A stretch of 64,000 nucleotides of DNA from NCBI GenBank assembly GCA_013399855.1, contig VXAY01002475.1, positions 1,411,046-1,475,045 of the forward strand, in the 5' to 3' direction. Under the pieces are notes generated by a model. It was not told the origin of the DNA and ran no database searches. It saw only the letters and a program-made list of their open reading frames with translations. The position numbers were made by a program, and so were the translations under genes. The DNA is from Oxyruncus cristatus (lineage: Eukaryota > Chordata > Aves > Passeriformes > Cotingidae). Shown here in pieces: positions 14,201 through 29,200 of this stretch (position 1 is the stretch's first letter; the number at the start of each line of letters is the position of its first letter).

Positions 14201-17200
14201 GAAGTCTGGTTTTCAGACCTCATACTCCATCGACAACTGGTGCCCAGGTGTGCCCAGGCAGCCCTGGAGCAAAGCCTGCCAGCCTCTGCAAGGAGAGGTG
14301 CTGGAAACTGCCTACGAGAAGGCAGCAACACAAAGTACAAGCACAGTTTCTGGCTTGACAGGGAAACACTCACTTCCCACAGCCCATCACAAATCAGTCA
14401 ATTCCACACAAAGACACAAAGGCAAAACCACCTCTGTATTACTGCACAACAAAGCTGAAAAAAAAAGACATGACAAAAATCTCATCTGTCTCTCGGTTCT
14501 GCTTTCAAGAGATGCTTTGCAGTGTGATGAAAGGTGCCCAATTGTGTGTATCACTGTAATACAGCACTTCCAGGGCTGCATAAATTCGTGAAATGCAAAA
14601 TTTCACTCACATCAACACCAACTTTGTAGCACGTAGATCTGATCCCTTTTAAGAATCTCGTGACATAGATATGCCTAATTTGTCATTTCCTTATACCGTG
14701 GAATATTGATTTTTAAGTTATTCTCTTAACTGTTTTAAGACAACATCCTTCTCATGAGAGGGCCTGCTAACATCCAAAATGCTGTGATCTAAGTAAAATA
14801 AACCCATGATCTGCAGACTCTTACTTTCATAACACAAATCCAAACACAAAATTAATGTGTACTTCATTACAGCTGCCAACTCTGATTCATTTTGTTCTTT
14901 GGACCCAGAAGGAGAACAAGACAGAGACTGACATGTTTGTTCACATGAAAGAAAAGCAGAAGCCATGGTGTTGTCTGGTTGAAAGTCCTGTGACAAAAAT
15001 CTCTGGGCCTACAGGTCAGGTTTTGCTCTCTGATGCAGGAACTCAGTGGAAGTTGTACATACATATGTGAAAGCAGAATTTAACCCAGGATTTTGGCCAA
15101 AGACTTATCACATTTTTTTGAATTATTTAATCTGCATTAATATGTTAACTGCAGGCAGGTCTGGAGCTCTAGATTAAGGAAATTTTGCAGTCTCTAAAGG
15201 ATGCTTAGCTTTCATCATCACCTCTTCAATGTATCAACATTCATTTTAAATGCTCTTAAGCACGTATGATATGTATTAAACCCTGAAAACACTGAATGAT
15301 TTCATGTTATTTAAAAAGATGCTTGAGGTCCAGGCTATCTATGACAAGTCAAATATGTTTTTCACACTGATCTGTCAACAATAGCTGAATACAATACACT
15401 GCACTGGAACTTCAAAACTCCCTATGTTAAAACATGTCAGAAAGAGCAAAACCTTAAAAATACACATTCTACTTTATGTAGTGAGACATTTAAATTCAAG
15501 CTATTAATCTAAATTAAAATTAGTGATGAAAATTAAATGTCCCCATGATGGAACTTTAATTCTAGCATGGGAGCAATACAGTTTCATGAAGACAGCCCAA
15601 ACTTATGCCAATATAAAAACATGAAGAATCACAGCACTTCTGCAAAGGTCAGAACTCATAGGTCAAACAAGTCTCTCCTGATAAGAAGTCCACACCACTT
15701 GATTATTTTGATGTTAATATCTCCCTATCTACCAATGAACTTGTGTTCTTCATGAAAATCTTCCAAGCAGTACTTTCCCTGCTATTACTGTTTGGAATGC
15801 TGCCTTATCAAAATGCCCCTTTCCTTGCAGGACTTTCATTTTCACCGTGATTGGTAAAAATGCTGAACTCTTCAATGGAAAGATTCATAGTTAGTCAGAT
15901 TCCTAATAAAGCTATAAAGTAGCTTTTTCTTATATTAGGACTTTTGGGGAATTAAACAGCAATTTTTTTTTTTTTTTTTGTTCATTTAAGCTTCAGCATC
16001 ATACAAAAGCTTGAAATAACTGTCATTTTCGTCCTCCCAAACCGCTGTTTATAAACATACCACAGCCAATCTGAATTGAACAGCACCTCAAACTGTATAA
16101 AACCAAACCCCACGGTGAAGAGTTTCTTCTCTTTCCTCTCCCTCCCCCCCCACCCCCTTAAGGAACGTAGAGATTTTCCCTTAAGCGAATATATGGATTT
16201 TTACACTAATTCAGGGTTCAGTGCCCGCTGGGCAAGCTCTGTGTGACAGCCCTCACCTCGCAGCTCCCGGGGATCCGCAGGCAGTGCCGTGGCTGTGCCG
16301 GTCAGCACCACCCCATCGGCCAGGAAGAGCTGGGCAGCCTCGGCCGTCTGGGCCACGCCGACATCGGCCGTCAGGGCGTGGGCACTGCAACAGCAGGACC
16401 CTGGTTACTGTCAGCACACGTTTGTTACCCACATCCTGCGATCTAGGCTGGGTTTCTTCCGTCAGAACAACCCAAGGCAGGCTTTGCGAGGGAGGGCAAG
16501 TGTCCTGGTGTAAACTGGGAAGAAACATCGCAATCCAGGCAAGGGTTAAAAACCAACCTCAACAGCCACTTCCATCAGGGGAGCAGAACTGATGGGCCTG
16601 TTGCTCCGGGTCTCCTGTCTCTAAAGAGTGATTGCTGAGTGTGAGCCACCAAGTGTCAATTGAGACGGCTGCTTACACGTCGAGCACCTGTGTTTCAGAA
16701 ATGTTGAGCACACAGAGCTCTCTGACTTCAAGTGGGAGCTGTGGATGTTCATTCATAAATCAGATCCTGCTGCCTAGAACAGAATCAACAGCCTCCACGT
16801 CACTGCACCAGTCCAACTAACTGAAAGTATAGTTATTACCTATGATATAATCACAGGAATCATCTTACACAGCTATTACAAGCATCAATTACCTGCAACC
16901 CAGCTGTTCAACAGCAGGCTTTGATGTATGGGTGACACACTTTGAAACCCACAGCAATAGCAGCTATTAATTTAAACAGTCCTAAACTTGGAAAGACTTC
17001 CAGCCATTGCTGGTTCAACATCTGACTGTTGTTTCTGTATTTCCATCTAAATAGAGAACAACAGCTACGGCCAACACATTGCACTGCTGAGTGGTGAAGG
17101 CACCAACCTCATCATGGATCAGTCTGTATGGACAACACTTGGGAGAGGGCATGATCTGGCTGTATTCAGAGGCAGCACACGTGCCAGTGAATGGAAAAGG

Positions 17201-20200
17201 AACTCACTCCCTTTCTGCAGCTGGAGAAAGGCAGGCCTAAGTACCTAACACATACAATGACACTGAAAAAGGCCTGAAGAGTAGCTGGCATCCTAAAACT
17301 AGCACATGGAAGGTGGCTGCAACACAGCAAGCAGACTACAAAAATAATCTCTCCTCATTTAAAGAGCAGGAGCATAGCAGCTCTCAGTGGCAGGTGTATT
17401 CTTCTACATTAAAAATCTCAACCAACATTTTCTTCTGAGCTTATGAATCTGCGTGAAACAGGAACCTCTTTCCCTTTCTTAAAAAGCAAACCCTTTGAAC
17501 AATGGGAAGTATAATCCAAATATCAATTCACCAGTTGTCAAGACTAAAAAAAAAAAAAAGTGATATTATGCAATCAATTTCTTTTGCAGAAAAGTCCAAG
17601 GAAATGTATTTTATTTATATATATCAAAAATCATTAGAAAGGAAGCACTCCAAAAGTACCTGAAAAGCTTAATTTGACCACAGTGCATTGTTTACTTTCT
17701 ATTTTTAAATTTATTACTTGCTTATTATATATTTAAGATCTTCCAGACTTGGCTATTCTCATGATTACTCACATACTACACACAAACATTTTAATTAGGT
17801 TATTTAGCATGTATAATACATAGTACTTGAGCAGATCTTCTGGGGAAAAAAACAAAACAAAGAGTGACATCTAAATTGGGGAAAGTACCATGTGACAGGT
17901 AAGATAAAGAAGGAGCAGAAAAGAAAGCGAATTTGTTTGTCACAAGTTCCTTCTGTTTGGTAATCATAGAACATAACTCATACATAGACAGCACTGATTT
18001 AAGTAGAAGAAATCAGTATTACTGGCAGGAAAGAGAAGAAAGATTTTTAAATTGCCAAAATATTATGATTTGGATGCTTTTATATGGCAACTACTTACAT
18101 GACTAAAAAATAACCTTAGATGCATAACCTCCAGAAACAAAATTTCTTTACACATAATAGGCATATACACAAGTGTATAAAATCTCACTTAATACCAGAT
18201 GCAAGACTTTTACAGTCTGCATTTTTAAATCCTGGAGGTTAAACAACTACAAACTTCACAGGCAGAGCAACCAGCAACTTAGAGGTGCAAATTTATCTTT
18301 AAATGTATCCCTTAACAGAACTGCAAGACCTTGCTTAAATAATAAACTCCCTATATCATTAATGGTCCTGACACTAAATTTGCACTAATAATCAGAAAAT
18401 GGGGAAAAATAGAAGATCATGATTATATTCACATTTACAAAAAAATATCGCTTATATTTACCTATGTTTCTTTTTAATATCAGCAAAAATCTGAATGTTC
18501 TCTGCTCCAACTTGTTTTCTGTATCGTAGCAGGTCACCTGCACAGGCATTTATAATCCCTTCATCAGCCACATGAGAAAACACAAACCCTTCTGCCCGGA
18601 TAAAATCAAGACCTGAAAACAATAAAAAGCAGTATTTTAAAGACTGGGAAACAGAAATACTAAACCCCAACAAAATCCACCTTACTGCCCTTTTTATTTG
18701 ATCCCAACACAAGTTCTTTCATATGTTCTAGGACTAACCAACATCACTTTTCCACAAATTTAAGTTTTACGTGCTTTATTTTCACCCATATTCTGACCTC
18801 TTTCCATCTTACTACTTTCAGCTCCAATCTCTCCCATAGAGCACAGCAATTTTCTCTCTATCCCCATGGTTCCCTTCTTTCTCAGCCCCTCAGTTTGCTC
18901 CTATGTGGCTCGGAACAGGCAGCTGCACACCCTGCCATGCCTCTTGCTCTGATGTGCCAGTGCCATGCTGACAGAGGAGCAGGTAGGTCAAAACACAGCT
19001 CCTTTGTCCTAACAATCTGTCTTCTCTCCAGAAAGGGTCATTACTTGCATCTCTTCCCTCCTTCCAGAAACTCTTTCACTGTATTACTTCTTGCCCAACA
19101 TCTCTTCCCCTGTTAAATGTGCCTCAAGTTGGCCATCAGGTCAAAAACCATCAAGGACACGGACACAGAGGAATAGCATTGTCATCTTGCTTTAGGAAAT
19201 AGGCATGAAAACACAGCCTGAAACACAACCCAGCTGAGTCCATCTGAATGTAGCATGTTTTCTACACAGCACCACATCAATAAATTACTTGTAGAGCTGT
19301 GCCAAAGGTACAAAAAGATAAGGTTTGGGAAGAGTGAAACCTTTTCCACTGTACTCCAAACTTACTCTGACCATCAAGTCTACCATGTCTTAGCAACACA
19401 GGTTCCACCATACTCATTGTTTTGCACTAGGAAGGTTTTGTGGGATAGATATTTAAGAGGAAGATTATGAATAGGAATTATTGAGGCCATTCACTGACTA
19501 TCAGGGACTCCTACACAGCCTTGAAATATCTGTGTTGTAATACTGAAGCCTTAGACCATAATGTAATAAGCCCACAGTTGTGAGGCACAGGATTGAATCC
19601 TGACTCCCTTATTCTACTTCCCTCATCTCCCAAGTGTGAAGTTTATTTCATCTGTCACTCAACATCCATGCAGAAGCTCTGCACTCATCTTGTGCAGTTT
19701 TGCTGCTATTCCAGTTTGCTTTAGAGGGCTCTTCCAAGCCCTTCTGAAGCTCTGCTGCTGCTCCAGCTTTGGAATCAGCTGCACGTTTTAATTAGAGCTG
19801 ACATCACACCATGCATGTGGAAGCAGCCATCAAGAATGCAGTCCCACCCACCAGAGAACTGCTCAGGCAACAGAGGCATCACCTTCGCACATTTCAGATA
19901 CAAACAGAAATGATCTTGAAAATTTATTTACCAAATGACAAGGTGCCTGTTTATTTTAAAATTTCAGTTTCATTCCCAAAGCCCTGAAGTTGCAGAAACA
20001 GAAGCTTATGCCTGATAGAGAAGAGCCTGTATTGCTTAGCAACACAGATTCCAGCTAACAAGAAACATCACAGATGGATGCCAAATGAAATGCAAGCTGT
20101 CCTGTGCCTTGAGATTAGCGGCTGAAAAGCATGGTATATTCTCAGGATCCAAAGACAAGAGTGTGCCACAAGTACAGCTACAGGTGTTTGTAGACATCGG

Positions 20201-23200
20201 GTGATAAACACACTGCAAACATCCTGACTGAGACTTCTGCATCTGGGAACAAAACCTAGAGATTCTACTGCAACACCCAAGCTTACAGAACAATTCAGAG
20301 TTAAATAAGAAAAATTATTTCTCTACTTATAAGACTACTGATAGGTCTAGAGACATGTTACACTTTCACAGAAATCAACGTTAAACTCAGGACAGGAGCT
20401 ATTAATTGAGTAATTTCATTTATTAAGATCACTACTTACATGTTTGTTGACATTTGGTTTGTGTTTCCTTAATGTAGTCATTTAAGACTTTTTGCTGAAC
20501 ATTAGTATGGTACTTAGTTTAACAAGGCTGCACTCTCGATCTGGGTTTTTGGAGGCCATGAAAATACAAATTTTAACCAAGTGTAATAGGTGCAGGCACC
20601 ATATCATTATCCTTCTGTTTTATGAAACCATAATCAGATTCCGCTAATGAATTCATTTTTACGCTCATAAAGTTGTGAGAATGATACTATTGCTTACTTT
20701 CACATTTGGCAAGTTAAAAAGTAATAGCTGCTGAATAGTTACTAGGCAGTCCATTTCTGACTTATATGGGAACAAAACATTTTGTAGTCTCACCAGAAAA
20801 CAAGAACAGGAAGTCTCCAATGAAACCTAATAATCAGAACTTTACATTATATTAAGAATCAGGAATCAAGTAACCTGCCACAGCACGGCCTGCTCAAGGA
20901 ACGTGAGCTTTTCTCTTTCTCAAAAGTGAGTCCCCCACTATTTTCCTACCATTGCCCCACACCTTTGCTGAAGCCCCCAGCACAAACACAGTTTTCCTGG
21001 CATTCCATCCTTTAATGCCTAAATGAATAAATAAATGTTTCCTAAAGAACCAAATTAAATGGAAAAAAAAGAAAATCTCGACCTCCTCAGATGCCTCATC
21101 CCCTGATTTATTACTGTTATTTTCAGATCTATGCAATACCTTGCCAAGCTGCTGGGAAAATTCAGTAATTTCATCTGTTACTATTTGGCTACCCTCAACA
21201 CATTTATTAGCATAACCACATGTTGCTGAAGTCGAGCTCCTAGTCACACTCTAAACCTGCTGATTTTCCCCTGCCCTTTACAAAATAAAATCATTACCTT
21301 CTCCTTTATAAATTTATAAATGCCCTGTGCGGTTCTCTTCAGGGTGGTTGTTTCTACCAAAGACAGGAATTTCCACAGGGAAAATGAAATGACTGCATAG
21401 GAGTCATAGAAGAAGATGCTGCATTTGCTTTTTAGCTAAAACACCTTTAGCAAGTTATTTTTGTAGTGAAAGCACCCAGGACTTGCTTTATTAATATCCA
21501 TCTATTAAAATTGTATTGACATTAAAGTCACTACTGAGTTGCTACAGAAAAACTACTGAGATTTTCTGCCTACAAAGTAGCACTCATTTTACTATGACTT
21601 TGCTTAAAGTGATTTTTTTTTTGGTTTGTTTTCCTGTTCAGTGAACTTGAGACAATCATTTTTAGAGAAGTGCAATGAAATGCATTAAACACAGGCCCTT
21701 CCTGGCTGGTGTTCTCCAGTTACAGAGCAAATAGTGCAGAACAGTAGTAGAGCTGAGCAAAACCCAAGCCCTCCAGGAATTCTCTCCCTCATTAATAAGA
21801 GAAGAGAAAGAGAAGAGAAATACATTGTTCACACACTATATCCCTTATTTAGTGATGATTTCTGCTCCTCAAAGGATGCATAACATTAACAATCATTAAC
21901 AATCTGACCACTGCTTTTAAAAATAAGGTGTGTAATATTTTTGCAAACACCTATGGGCCTCAAGTATCCCACATGAATGCAATCTCTAAAAACAAACTGG
22001 ATTCTGTTAGCATTTTTATTTTAGGTTTTTATATAGGTTCTGCTGCAGCAATAAAAATCAGGTTTTGTCAGTTTGTCCAGTAGCTTTAAAAATGGCAACT
22101 TCTGATTTTAAAGCATACAAATCAAATCTGAGACCAAAACACTCCAAACTAACAAGAATGTAAACCTTTCAGAATAAATTTGGCATAATTAAAACTGCCA
22201 CTGCAGATAGGTTACCCGACATTATTTTACCTGAAGTGTGGTTTTCAGTCAACACCAGCATCTTCTGCCTGGTTCTATAAAATTTTTACACTCAAAAATG
22301 TGCAACTTTACTACAATCACATAAGCAGTTGGGGCAAAAAACATGCATTAACCCTCAATTTATGTATTTAGGAAGTACAAGCTTTCCACATTAAGCCAAC
22401 CCCCATCTTTACATCATGGAACGTTACATATGAAAAACTAAAATTACTTCGGTAAGCAGTAGGAGTAGAAAGGTTAGCAAGCCTAGGATTCATGCAATAA
22501 AGATAGGTTAATTTATATTTAATTTCCCCAAACGCAATTTAAGTAGTTTGGCTATCTGTACACTCATTTTTTTGTTATTATATAAAAAGCTTCATTCCAT
22601 CCATTCATTAAAAACAGACAATGAAAACTTAGTTTTAATGGGTAACAGTAGTAGGAACAACGCACAATTAGATGCTGAAACAGGATGCTTAACCACAGTG
22701 GGTTAAATTGATCCTCAAATACAATTTAACTGAAGTAAATAGAGTTACACCAAAGCTGGCTTTTAGACCTGAGCAGGTTTAAACTAATCATTACATTTAG
22801 ACAGGTTTCACCTAGAAAGCTGCTGCAGCGGCACTGGGATTTTCAGCTGCCTCCAACTGAAGCAGCGCACAAGTATCATCTATTACAATCAAGCAGGCAT
22901 CTTGCTCAAAAATCTAATTTCTGCTTTTTCAGGGTACAGTGAGCTTTTCATGTCTCATTTTTCATGGTATCTATGTTAGCACAATGCGCGATTTGCGGGG
23001 ACTAAACGCCATGGCAAACACCAGTAATAACCGACGAGTCATTTCTATTTACCTGCAGCCAGAGCCACCGCTATTGCCTGCTGGTTTGCAGCACTCAGGA
23101 CCTGGACACCCAGCGGGAGACGGGGGCAGCTCTGCCTCACTGCAGCACCAACCACTGTCATTGCTGCAGTGACTTCTGGCCCAGGGCACACCGTGTACGG

Positions 23201-26200
23201 GAGGTCGTGCATGTTTTCCACTATCAGGGCATCCTGTGGAGATGGTTATACAAAAGTACGATTCCACCGCGCGAAAAAGGAACTTAAAACACGTGGCTAG
23301 TTTACCCTCGTCCTGTTTTGTGCGACGAGACACGCAAGTTAAAAGGTTTTCCTTCAAAGGCAGGATCATCTGCAGTAAACTGTGTCGATGCGTTTGATGC
23401 GCGCAGCCCCTCACAAAAGTGCTTTCACCAACAGCGTGGTATTCGCAGGGAAATCATGAGGTGAAATAAATGTGGGTTTAATTATGCATTCATCAATTTG
23501 GTTTCCTTTGATCCATCCTAAAATGTGAACTATGGGCAAATGAGTTAAATCTTATACTTCATTAAAAATAGTGTAAAGTCAAATTTCAGTTATCCAAGGG
23601 GAATACAGGATACTGAGTATATTTGGATAATGAAGGATTTGGAGATAATCAGGGCAATTTTCAATTCAATTAATGTCAGAAAATAAGTGTTATTTTGGAT
23701 AAATAAAGGAATTTTTTGTTTATTGTGTGTATTTGTAGTGTGCCAAATACCATAGGATTAACTATTGATATTTCTCCCATTCCATATTCAGAATTACTGG
23801 AAGAAAGATATTGCTATTTACTATCTATTAGACCTCTCCTTCCACACAGACATACTCTTAGCAAACACTGGAGTGATGATAAAATACTCTGCTAACACAA
23901 TTTATGCAATTCATCGAAAATCTTTGTACATTACCTGGTACCATGCACTTCTCCAATCATTGTATTCCGGAAAGTTTTCAACAACAAATCATATATAATT
24001 TTGTCAAAGTAAGCAAAAGTATAAGTGTAGCCTTGAAACATATTCCAGGCCTGATATTTTGCATTCACAGTGAGAATATTAAAAGCAACTAGACATTTCT
24101 CACGAGTTTCATTCTAAAAATTCAAAAAGTTTAATAGACAAACTAACTGCACACATAGAAAACAAATTCTGCTCTCTGGAATCCTATCACACATGTTAAT
24201 CCTTTAAAATGAGAGCTTTAAGTTTCAAAGATATTGTGACAGAACCAGAACAGAAAAAAAAACATTTGGGGAGGGGTAAGGGGGGGAATATAACTAGAGA
24301 TTAAACATAGCAGCTTGGTTAATAGTAACACAGACTGAGGAAGAGGAAACAAAGAAAAAATATTTCCTTTTTTGCAAACTTTCATATGTAATGCTTCTCT
24401 AATCTTTGTTGTAGCATAGAAGCCCTTCTGGCACATAAGACAGTATATAAAATGCAGTCAGCATTTAATGGCTGAATTACAGGCTAAGCCACAGACATCA
24501 TAAATGAACACCTAACACAGAGGATGGGGAGAACTGAGAATGGAAACAATCGGATGAAACAACATGGTCAGTCCAAGCACACGACACACATATGTTCAGT
24601 GCACCAAGGCACAGCTGCCTTTACCAAATCACTTACAGCTGAATATTGAAACACACAAAATACATGCCACCTAAAAAACAAAGGGACACAACCTATTAAT
24701 GGAAAAGATGACCTGCTACAATGAGCACTTCACATTAGACCTATGCACCATTTGGCGCTTCATCAACGTATTTAATTACTTAATTCCAGCCCAAGAAAAC
24801 CTGAATTTGGAAAACCAGATATGACAACCAACCAAAATATCTGTCCTTGACTTTGCTTCTATGTCCAATTCAATATGTAACACCCATACTTCTGTACATG
24901 TGATGGGAGGTAGCCATGTGACAAAGATGACAACCTGTCCTGCAAAAGTCCCCAGCATTTTCAGAAATTGGAAGAAAAAAAAAAAAAGTACCAATTTTTA
25001 GTCAGTTTCTCTAGACTGAGGTCAGGGCTTTTCCAACAAAACTCATCTGACCAAATGGTCTTGTACCTCAGGCACAACTACAGAATCCTTTGTGTACCAA
25101 CAGACAGAAATCCCATGGTCTTTTGCCCTCTCTACACATAAATAATTAGATCAGGCTAAGCAAGAATACAAAGTTGGTCAGCAGTTGAATGTGGCAAAAG
25201 AATTAATGCAGAACTATAATATTTTAACAAAACAAATTCAAAAAACGCAATGAACCATCAAACCCAGGTAATTCCTTGAGACCACAAAACCTGGCAGCCC
25301 TTGGCTCAAGAATGACCTACCTGGCAGACTTCACCAAAATCTGGGTATCTGGGAAACTCCAAGCTTATCGCAAGGGCCAGGAGCTAGGATCTGCACAACA
25401 GAGGCCCCAGGCTTTCAGGCAGCCAAGAACCAACCTCAACAGGACGCACAGGAAGAAAGGTGACTGGGAATGAGGCTTCAGATGTTCAGCTCCCAGAGAG
25501 CCACACAGCAGCCAAAAAAGCAAAAGAATGGGCTGGCAGAACTCCACAGAAATTCCACAGTGAAACTGAGCTTTCTGTGAGTTGCCACTGCTTTCATAGT
25601 TCAGGATTTGCATAAAGCCAATTATTCCATTAGATACATTAATGAATTAATTCGTTTAATAAATTACAAAAAAACCTAGCCATAGTACTATGCATAACCA
25701 GTATCTGATTGAATTCCAGCTCAAAATGCAGGCATATGGGAGGATTCCAAAATTTCTCTCTTCTGCCTCAAACTTACTATCTTCACTTTTCAGCAACTGT
25801 CTCTTCCTATGGCCTGAAGGTCCACTATTACAGTGAATATTTTTGGTAGTACTTTAATAAAGTGCTGTTCTTTTGGTACCATCCGATAGACTATGTTCTT
25901 TTACACAGTCTGTTTTGTTTAATTAAAAAAAGAACAACATATGTTCTGCAATACAGAAAGCTGAATTACAGAGGCATTAAGTCAAAGCTTTCTTTTACAT
26001 TTTATATAAAAATATAACACCACAGATTTCTGTGTTTACTGACTTGATATGTATATAAGACAGACTTCTGTACTATCAGACAGCTAATTAAAATGGGGGG
26101 AAAAAACCAGTTATGCGAAATTAAAGTTCTTGGAACTTAAGCTTATAGTTTAGAAGTCTATGGAAACAGCTACTGCATTATATCCTCCAAAGCAGAATTT

Positions 26201-29200
26201 ATTTACATAGTATGAGACAAAACTCTAGCAAATATCTTTTGTGTTCCTTTTCCATTCAATATTAAGATAACTTAAGTGTTGCTTATATGTAATAGTCTTA
26301 TTATAAGTAATTCTCAAACAATATATTTCCTTTTTAGTTTGAATTACTTCTGAAGCGCTACACATGTGCAAAGTGCCCTTTGTATCACAGCTACTGAAAA
26401 ATAGGTCATTCAAACAGCTCTCTGATTATATAGAGAAATAATTTCTGTAGCTTTATTTCACTTACAGAAACAACCTCTTAACACACTTCAGCCCCACAGA
26501 TACCACAGAACAAAGGCCTCAAAAATAGCCACAATACTATAAACCACAACAAGTGTAACAGTTGTGCAAGTTTTAACTCAGCATAGACCTAATGGAACCT
26601 TTTGCTAGGGCAACTTTAACCCCAGTGTTTCCCCCAACAGAAAGGTTTTACCTGCAAACATGTGCACACTAACACAAACCTTTGCAAGCCCAACAGCCCT
26701 TCCTGCAGGAAGGAAAGGGGGAGTTTGCACCATACCCATTATTCTACAGGCTCAGGTGTGTACTGAGACTAGTAGAGCTTTTCCCCCACCACAGAAATGC
26801 CTCCTTATAAAGGAAATCAGGTGCCTTTGGAGAGCATTTAATTGCTGTATCTAAGCACAGCTTCCCAACAATTCCTTTAAAAACTCAGCTCCAGAGCAGA
26901 TCACTGCCTTAACAGAGGTAACTATCTTATCTTCTCCTGCACATACCATAGGAGGCAGCTGTGGGAGGGTTTGTCTGCTGGTTTATTTTACTGTAACATA
27001 GTTCAAGATTTGAAATGTTCTGTAATCCAAGTGATTACTACTTGTATTCTTCCATAAAGGAATGCTAGTTTATTCTGTCTTGACTGTTATTAAGTTCTAA
27101 GCATTTTGAATTCTAATTATCACTGTAGTAATAAAAGTAACAAGCTTAAAAAAATCTTCATTTAAAAAAAAAATCAATGTAAAACATATACTAGCAACTG
27201 GTTTTACTCAGGTACCTACAATTCAGAAACAGCAACCTGTAGGTAAACAATCTTTATCAGTGAAATCAGAGGCAACTTGTGCTCTATTTTCTGGCTAGAA
27301 AACAAGTGCCAGCCAGGCTGAATGGTATTAATAAAAGTTAACTTGAATATTTATTTTGCATCTTTCTTAAACAAAAGCAGGTACAAACTGGAGGGATTAT
27401 AATGGCCCTTACTCTGCTGCTTACAAAATCTTGTCTAGGGAATTTCATTGTTTAGCAACACACAAGTACAGAGCACATACATTTTGAGCACAGATGGCTT
27501 GGTAACTGAGCACTCACTTGTTTTCATTACTGTGCTCTAATATCACAAATCTTTCATATTTATTATGTTAAGCTGCTAATGTGTCAGGCAAGTCACCTTC
27601 CTCTGAACATACCAGGATTTACTTCTAAGTGCAATGCATATGAAGTGAGCAAGACCATATACTTCATTTTTCCACCTTAACAGCAATTCAAGCAACTTAA
27701 GACAATATGTAAACATCTCACAGCAGGGAATGGTTGTGTATCTTCTTAAAGGCTACTGTAGGCAGCATTTGGAAACATTGTCAGTAGAAACATCCATGGG
27801 GAAAAAAAAAAAAAACAACCTTTAAGTTTTTCTAGCTCTTCTTCCACAAGAAAAACAGACAGCTTAACAGTTCATTTGGAATACTGAGCAAGAAACGCAA
27901 ATATATTCCCACTACAAAAGCAGGACCGTTTGGAAGGGTGAAGGGTGATGATCTCCGTCCAAAAGCTGGGAAGGTCCTGAAATATTTATCATGAAAACTT
28001 GCATTTCTCTTAAAGTACCAGGAAAAACTAAAGAAGTGAATTGCAGAAAGCATTAGGCAACCATACAGAACTTACAGAAGCTCTCCTGATTATCTCTGAC
28101 TTTTATAGCATTAATAAAGGATTTGTTTGTTATATTGCTGTAACACTATTTTGTACAGACCTTTAGAATGAAGATCGCTGTGGAATGCATAGTGACTTTT
28201 ACAGGAAATAAACTAAGCATAACTTTAAGCCCTGAGTTTGTCCAAATGTGTAGAGAAATGACAGCATTCACCTCATCTGTCTACCTGACAGGTAGGTCTA
28301 AAAATATATTTAAGGTCAGAGAAAAGGAAGACCTGGAAATGCAGAATCTATTACAACTCTTGAAAAGACAAAGTTTAAAAGCCAAATTAAACTTTTGGGT
28401 TAGTACTGTTTTTAAAGCTTGTCTTAAAGCTGCTCCAGCTTTGTGCAGGCCAACAGTGTAAGTAACTGCCTCTGTACCCTCCCTCACCTTGAGGTGTACT
28501 TGGTGTCTTCCCCCTGCTGCTGCAGGTTTCAATGTGTAATTATTATGTAAGGGAAATGGGTTAACAGGCAGTGGAATGTGGGGCAATGGCTTTATGAGTT
28601 ATAGATTACTTGTGCAACCACTTCCTCTGACACAGGAAGACAGAGACTAGTATTTGCCACTCTTCTGTTGAAGACCAAATCACATTTTACCTCATGGTGA
28701 TGCTGTAACAACAAAATATAAGTGACAGTAGAGAAACCAGAGCTATTTCACACCTGTTCCTTCAGCTGGCATGAAAAGGAAGAAAACTTACTCGTTCTGT
28801 TCAACTCGCAGTTAAGAGACTATTCTAACTGGGAGGATATCTTGCATGTGCTCATCTGGTTCACAGGCACTGAAGCCCACCTTTGCAAACATCATTCTAC
28901 CACAACGTTGCTCATCCTTTCAAAACAATTCTATTCTCAGCATGCTTGCCTAATTTACCCTTACTAGTGCTCTGCCCATAACCTACTTCGTGTGACTTGT
29001 CTTGCATTTTGACCTGGGTCTTTTATAATTTAGACCGAGCTCTTGCATTCGATTTTGTTCCTTCTGTAAAGTATCGCTCTAGTTTTATACATTAAAATGT
29101 TTCAACTTGCTTGTTATTGAGGTTTTGCTGAAAACGGCAGTGACTGCTTGTTCACTTAAGACATTTTCAAACCTCATCCACCACCATAAAATATTCACAA

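Noticed and set aside
19565..19610. MIR-like tail (GAGGCACAGGATTGAATCCTGACTCC)
   Set aside because: Too short and without the MIR core nearby; GATT-GAATCC is also a simple chance palindrome.
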